Source: Bacillota bacterium (GTDB taxonomy: Bacteria > Bacillota > Clostridia > Peptostreptococcales > Anaerovoracaceae). From it: a stretch of DNA of 6,205 bases. Shown here piece by piece: positions 5,710 through 6,205 of the stretch. Numbering within the stretch: the first letter of the stretch is position 1; every line of letters begins with the position of its first letter. Location: assembly GCA_017431395.1 (NCBI GenBank), contig JAFRLD010000002.1, positions 1 to 6,205 on the forward strand. Direction: 5' to 3'. The position numbers were made by a program, and so were the translations under genes. Below the pieces are notes generated by a model. It did no database searches. It was not told where the DNA came from and worked only from the letters and a program-made list of their open reading frames with translations.

Positions 5710-6051
5710 ATGCACGAATTACCAATTACAGAAAAAATCATCAGCATTGCTGAAGAACACTGCCGGGAGGCAGGCGCCTCCAGCGTCCGTAAGATCCATC
5801 TGGTCATTGGAGAAAACTCCGGCATCGTCGGGAGCTCCATCCAGATGTATTTTGATGTGATCACCGAAGGAACGGCCTGTGAGGGCGCCGAGCTCGAGAT
5901 GACCTCCGTGAAACCGAAACTGCGGTGCCGCAGCTGCGGTCTGCTCTTCGAGCGCGCCCCGTTCTCCTTTAGCTGCCCGGAATGCGGCGGAGACGGCGAA
6001 CGGACGGACATCGGCAGGGAGTTCTATATCGACACGATCGAAGTGGAGTAA
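5710..6051 (+). CDS. hypA: HypA, nickel-insertion metallochaperone
   Basis: HypA helps deliver nickel to the [NiFe]-hydrogenase large subunit, normally with the GTPase HypB. The protein has 113 residues, the usual length. It starts MHELPI, with the N-terminal nickel site including His2, which fixes the true start because an earlier or later one would destroy the site. The structural zinc site is made by two CxxC pairs, Cys73/Cys76 (LRCRSCG) and Cys89/Cys92 (SCPECG). No Shine-Dalgarno sequence lies upstream of the ATG; the -10 element is only six bases away. It is divergent from the transporter-hypCDE operon, and hypF follows after eight bases. hypB is not in the window. Confidence 0.96.
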   Translation: MHELPITEKIISIAEEHCREAGASSVRKIHLVIGENSGIVGSSIQMYFDVITEGTACEGAELEMTSVKPKLRCRSCGLLFERAPFSFSCPECGGDGERTDIGREFYIDTIEVE

Positions 6052-6059
6052 TTATTTCA

Positions 6060-6205
6060 ATGAATAGTTTAACGACGGAAACGATCAAATTATGGGGAAT
6101 CGTCCAGGGGGTCGGTTTCCGGCCTTTTGTTGCCAAACTCGCGGACCGTATGCACATGAAAGGTACGGTCCTGAACATCGGCGGTCTTGTGGAGATCACC
6201 GTTAC
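6060..6205 (+). CDS. hypF: HypF, carbamoyltransferase, N-terminal acylphosphatase domain (cut by window edge)
   Basis: HypF makes carbamoyl-adenylate from carbamoyl phosphate and transfers the carbamoyl group to the C-terminal Cys of HypE, the first step to the hydrogenase cyanide ligands. Only the first 48 codons are present, out of a usual ~750. They cover most of the acylphosphatase domain: GIVQGVGFRPFV (13-24) with catalytic Arg21, and GTVLNIGG (35-42) with catalytic Asn39. The ATG at 6060 lies 11 bases after a GGAG that overlaps the hypA stop codon, so hypA and hypF form one transcription unit. The frame is open to the window end. The nearly adjoining HypA gene and the divergent HypE gene fit this assignment. 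Confidence 0.95.
   Translation, partial: MNSLTTETIKLWGIVQGVGFRPFVAKLADRMHMKGTVLNIGGLVEITV

Overview
The window reads like the chromosome of a strictly anaerobic, low-to-mid GC Bacillota (Clostridia-type) bacterium. The reasons are strong AGGAG-type ribosome binding sites, sigma-A promoters close to TTGACA-N17-TATAAT, a probable TTG start, and the gene content (ThrH-type HAD phosphatase, NSS amino-acid transporter, [NiFe]-hydrogenase maturation genes, a group II intron). The genus cannot be told from the sequence, and this assignment is inference. 

Layout. Positions 1-131 carry what looks like the 5' end of a group II intron on the minus strand, running off the left edge. Its first base lies two bases beyond the U-run of a strong hairpin terminator (134-183) that closes the minus-strand gene thrH (225-824). 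A 137-base gap then holds a good thrH promoter, a hairpin around the thrH ribosome binding site, and a short degenerate tandem repeat. From 962 to 5565 five genes lie on the minus strand, tightly packed. In transcription order they are an NSS-family sodium-dependent transporter, a YbaK/ProXp-type aminoacyl-tRNA deacylase, hypC, hypD and hypE. The intergenic region 5566-5709 is AT-rich and divergent: it has a perfect consensus sigma-A promoter for the transporter operon with a perfect palindrome at its start point, and an extended -10 promoter for hypA on the plus strand. hypA (5710-6051) is followed by hypF (6060 onward, cut by the window edge).

How the genes work together. HypF (carbamoyl transfer) and HypE (dehydration to thiocyanate on its C-terminal Cys) make the cyanide ligand. 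HypC and HypD assemble the Fe(CN)2CO unit, and HypA helps insert nickel. The window therefore holds five of the six core Hyp proteins of [NiFe]-hydrogenase maturation; hypB and the hydrogenase structural genes are not seen. The transporter and the deacylase share the hypCDE transcription unit but have no known part in maturation. One speculative link is that the transporter imports a small amino acid that prolyl-tRNA synthetase mischarges and the deacylase clears it. 

The most noteworthy signals are non-coding: a leaderless hypA transcript, a palindrome abutting a perfect promoter, a hairpin around the thrH ribosome binding site, and the intron/terminator junction.
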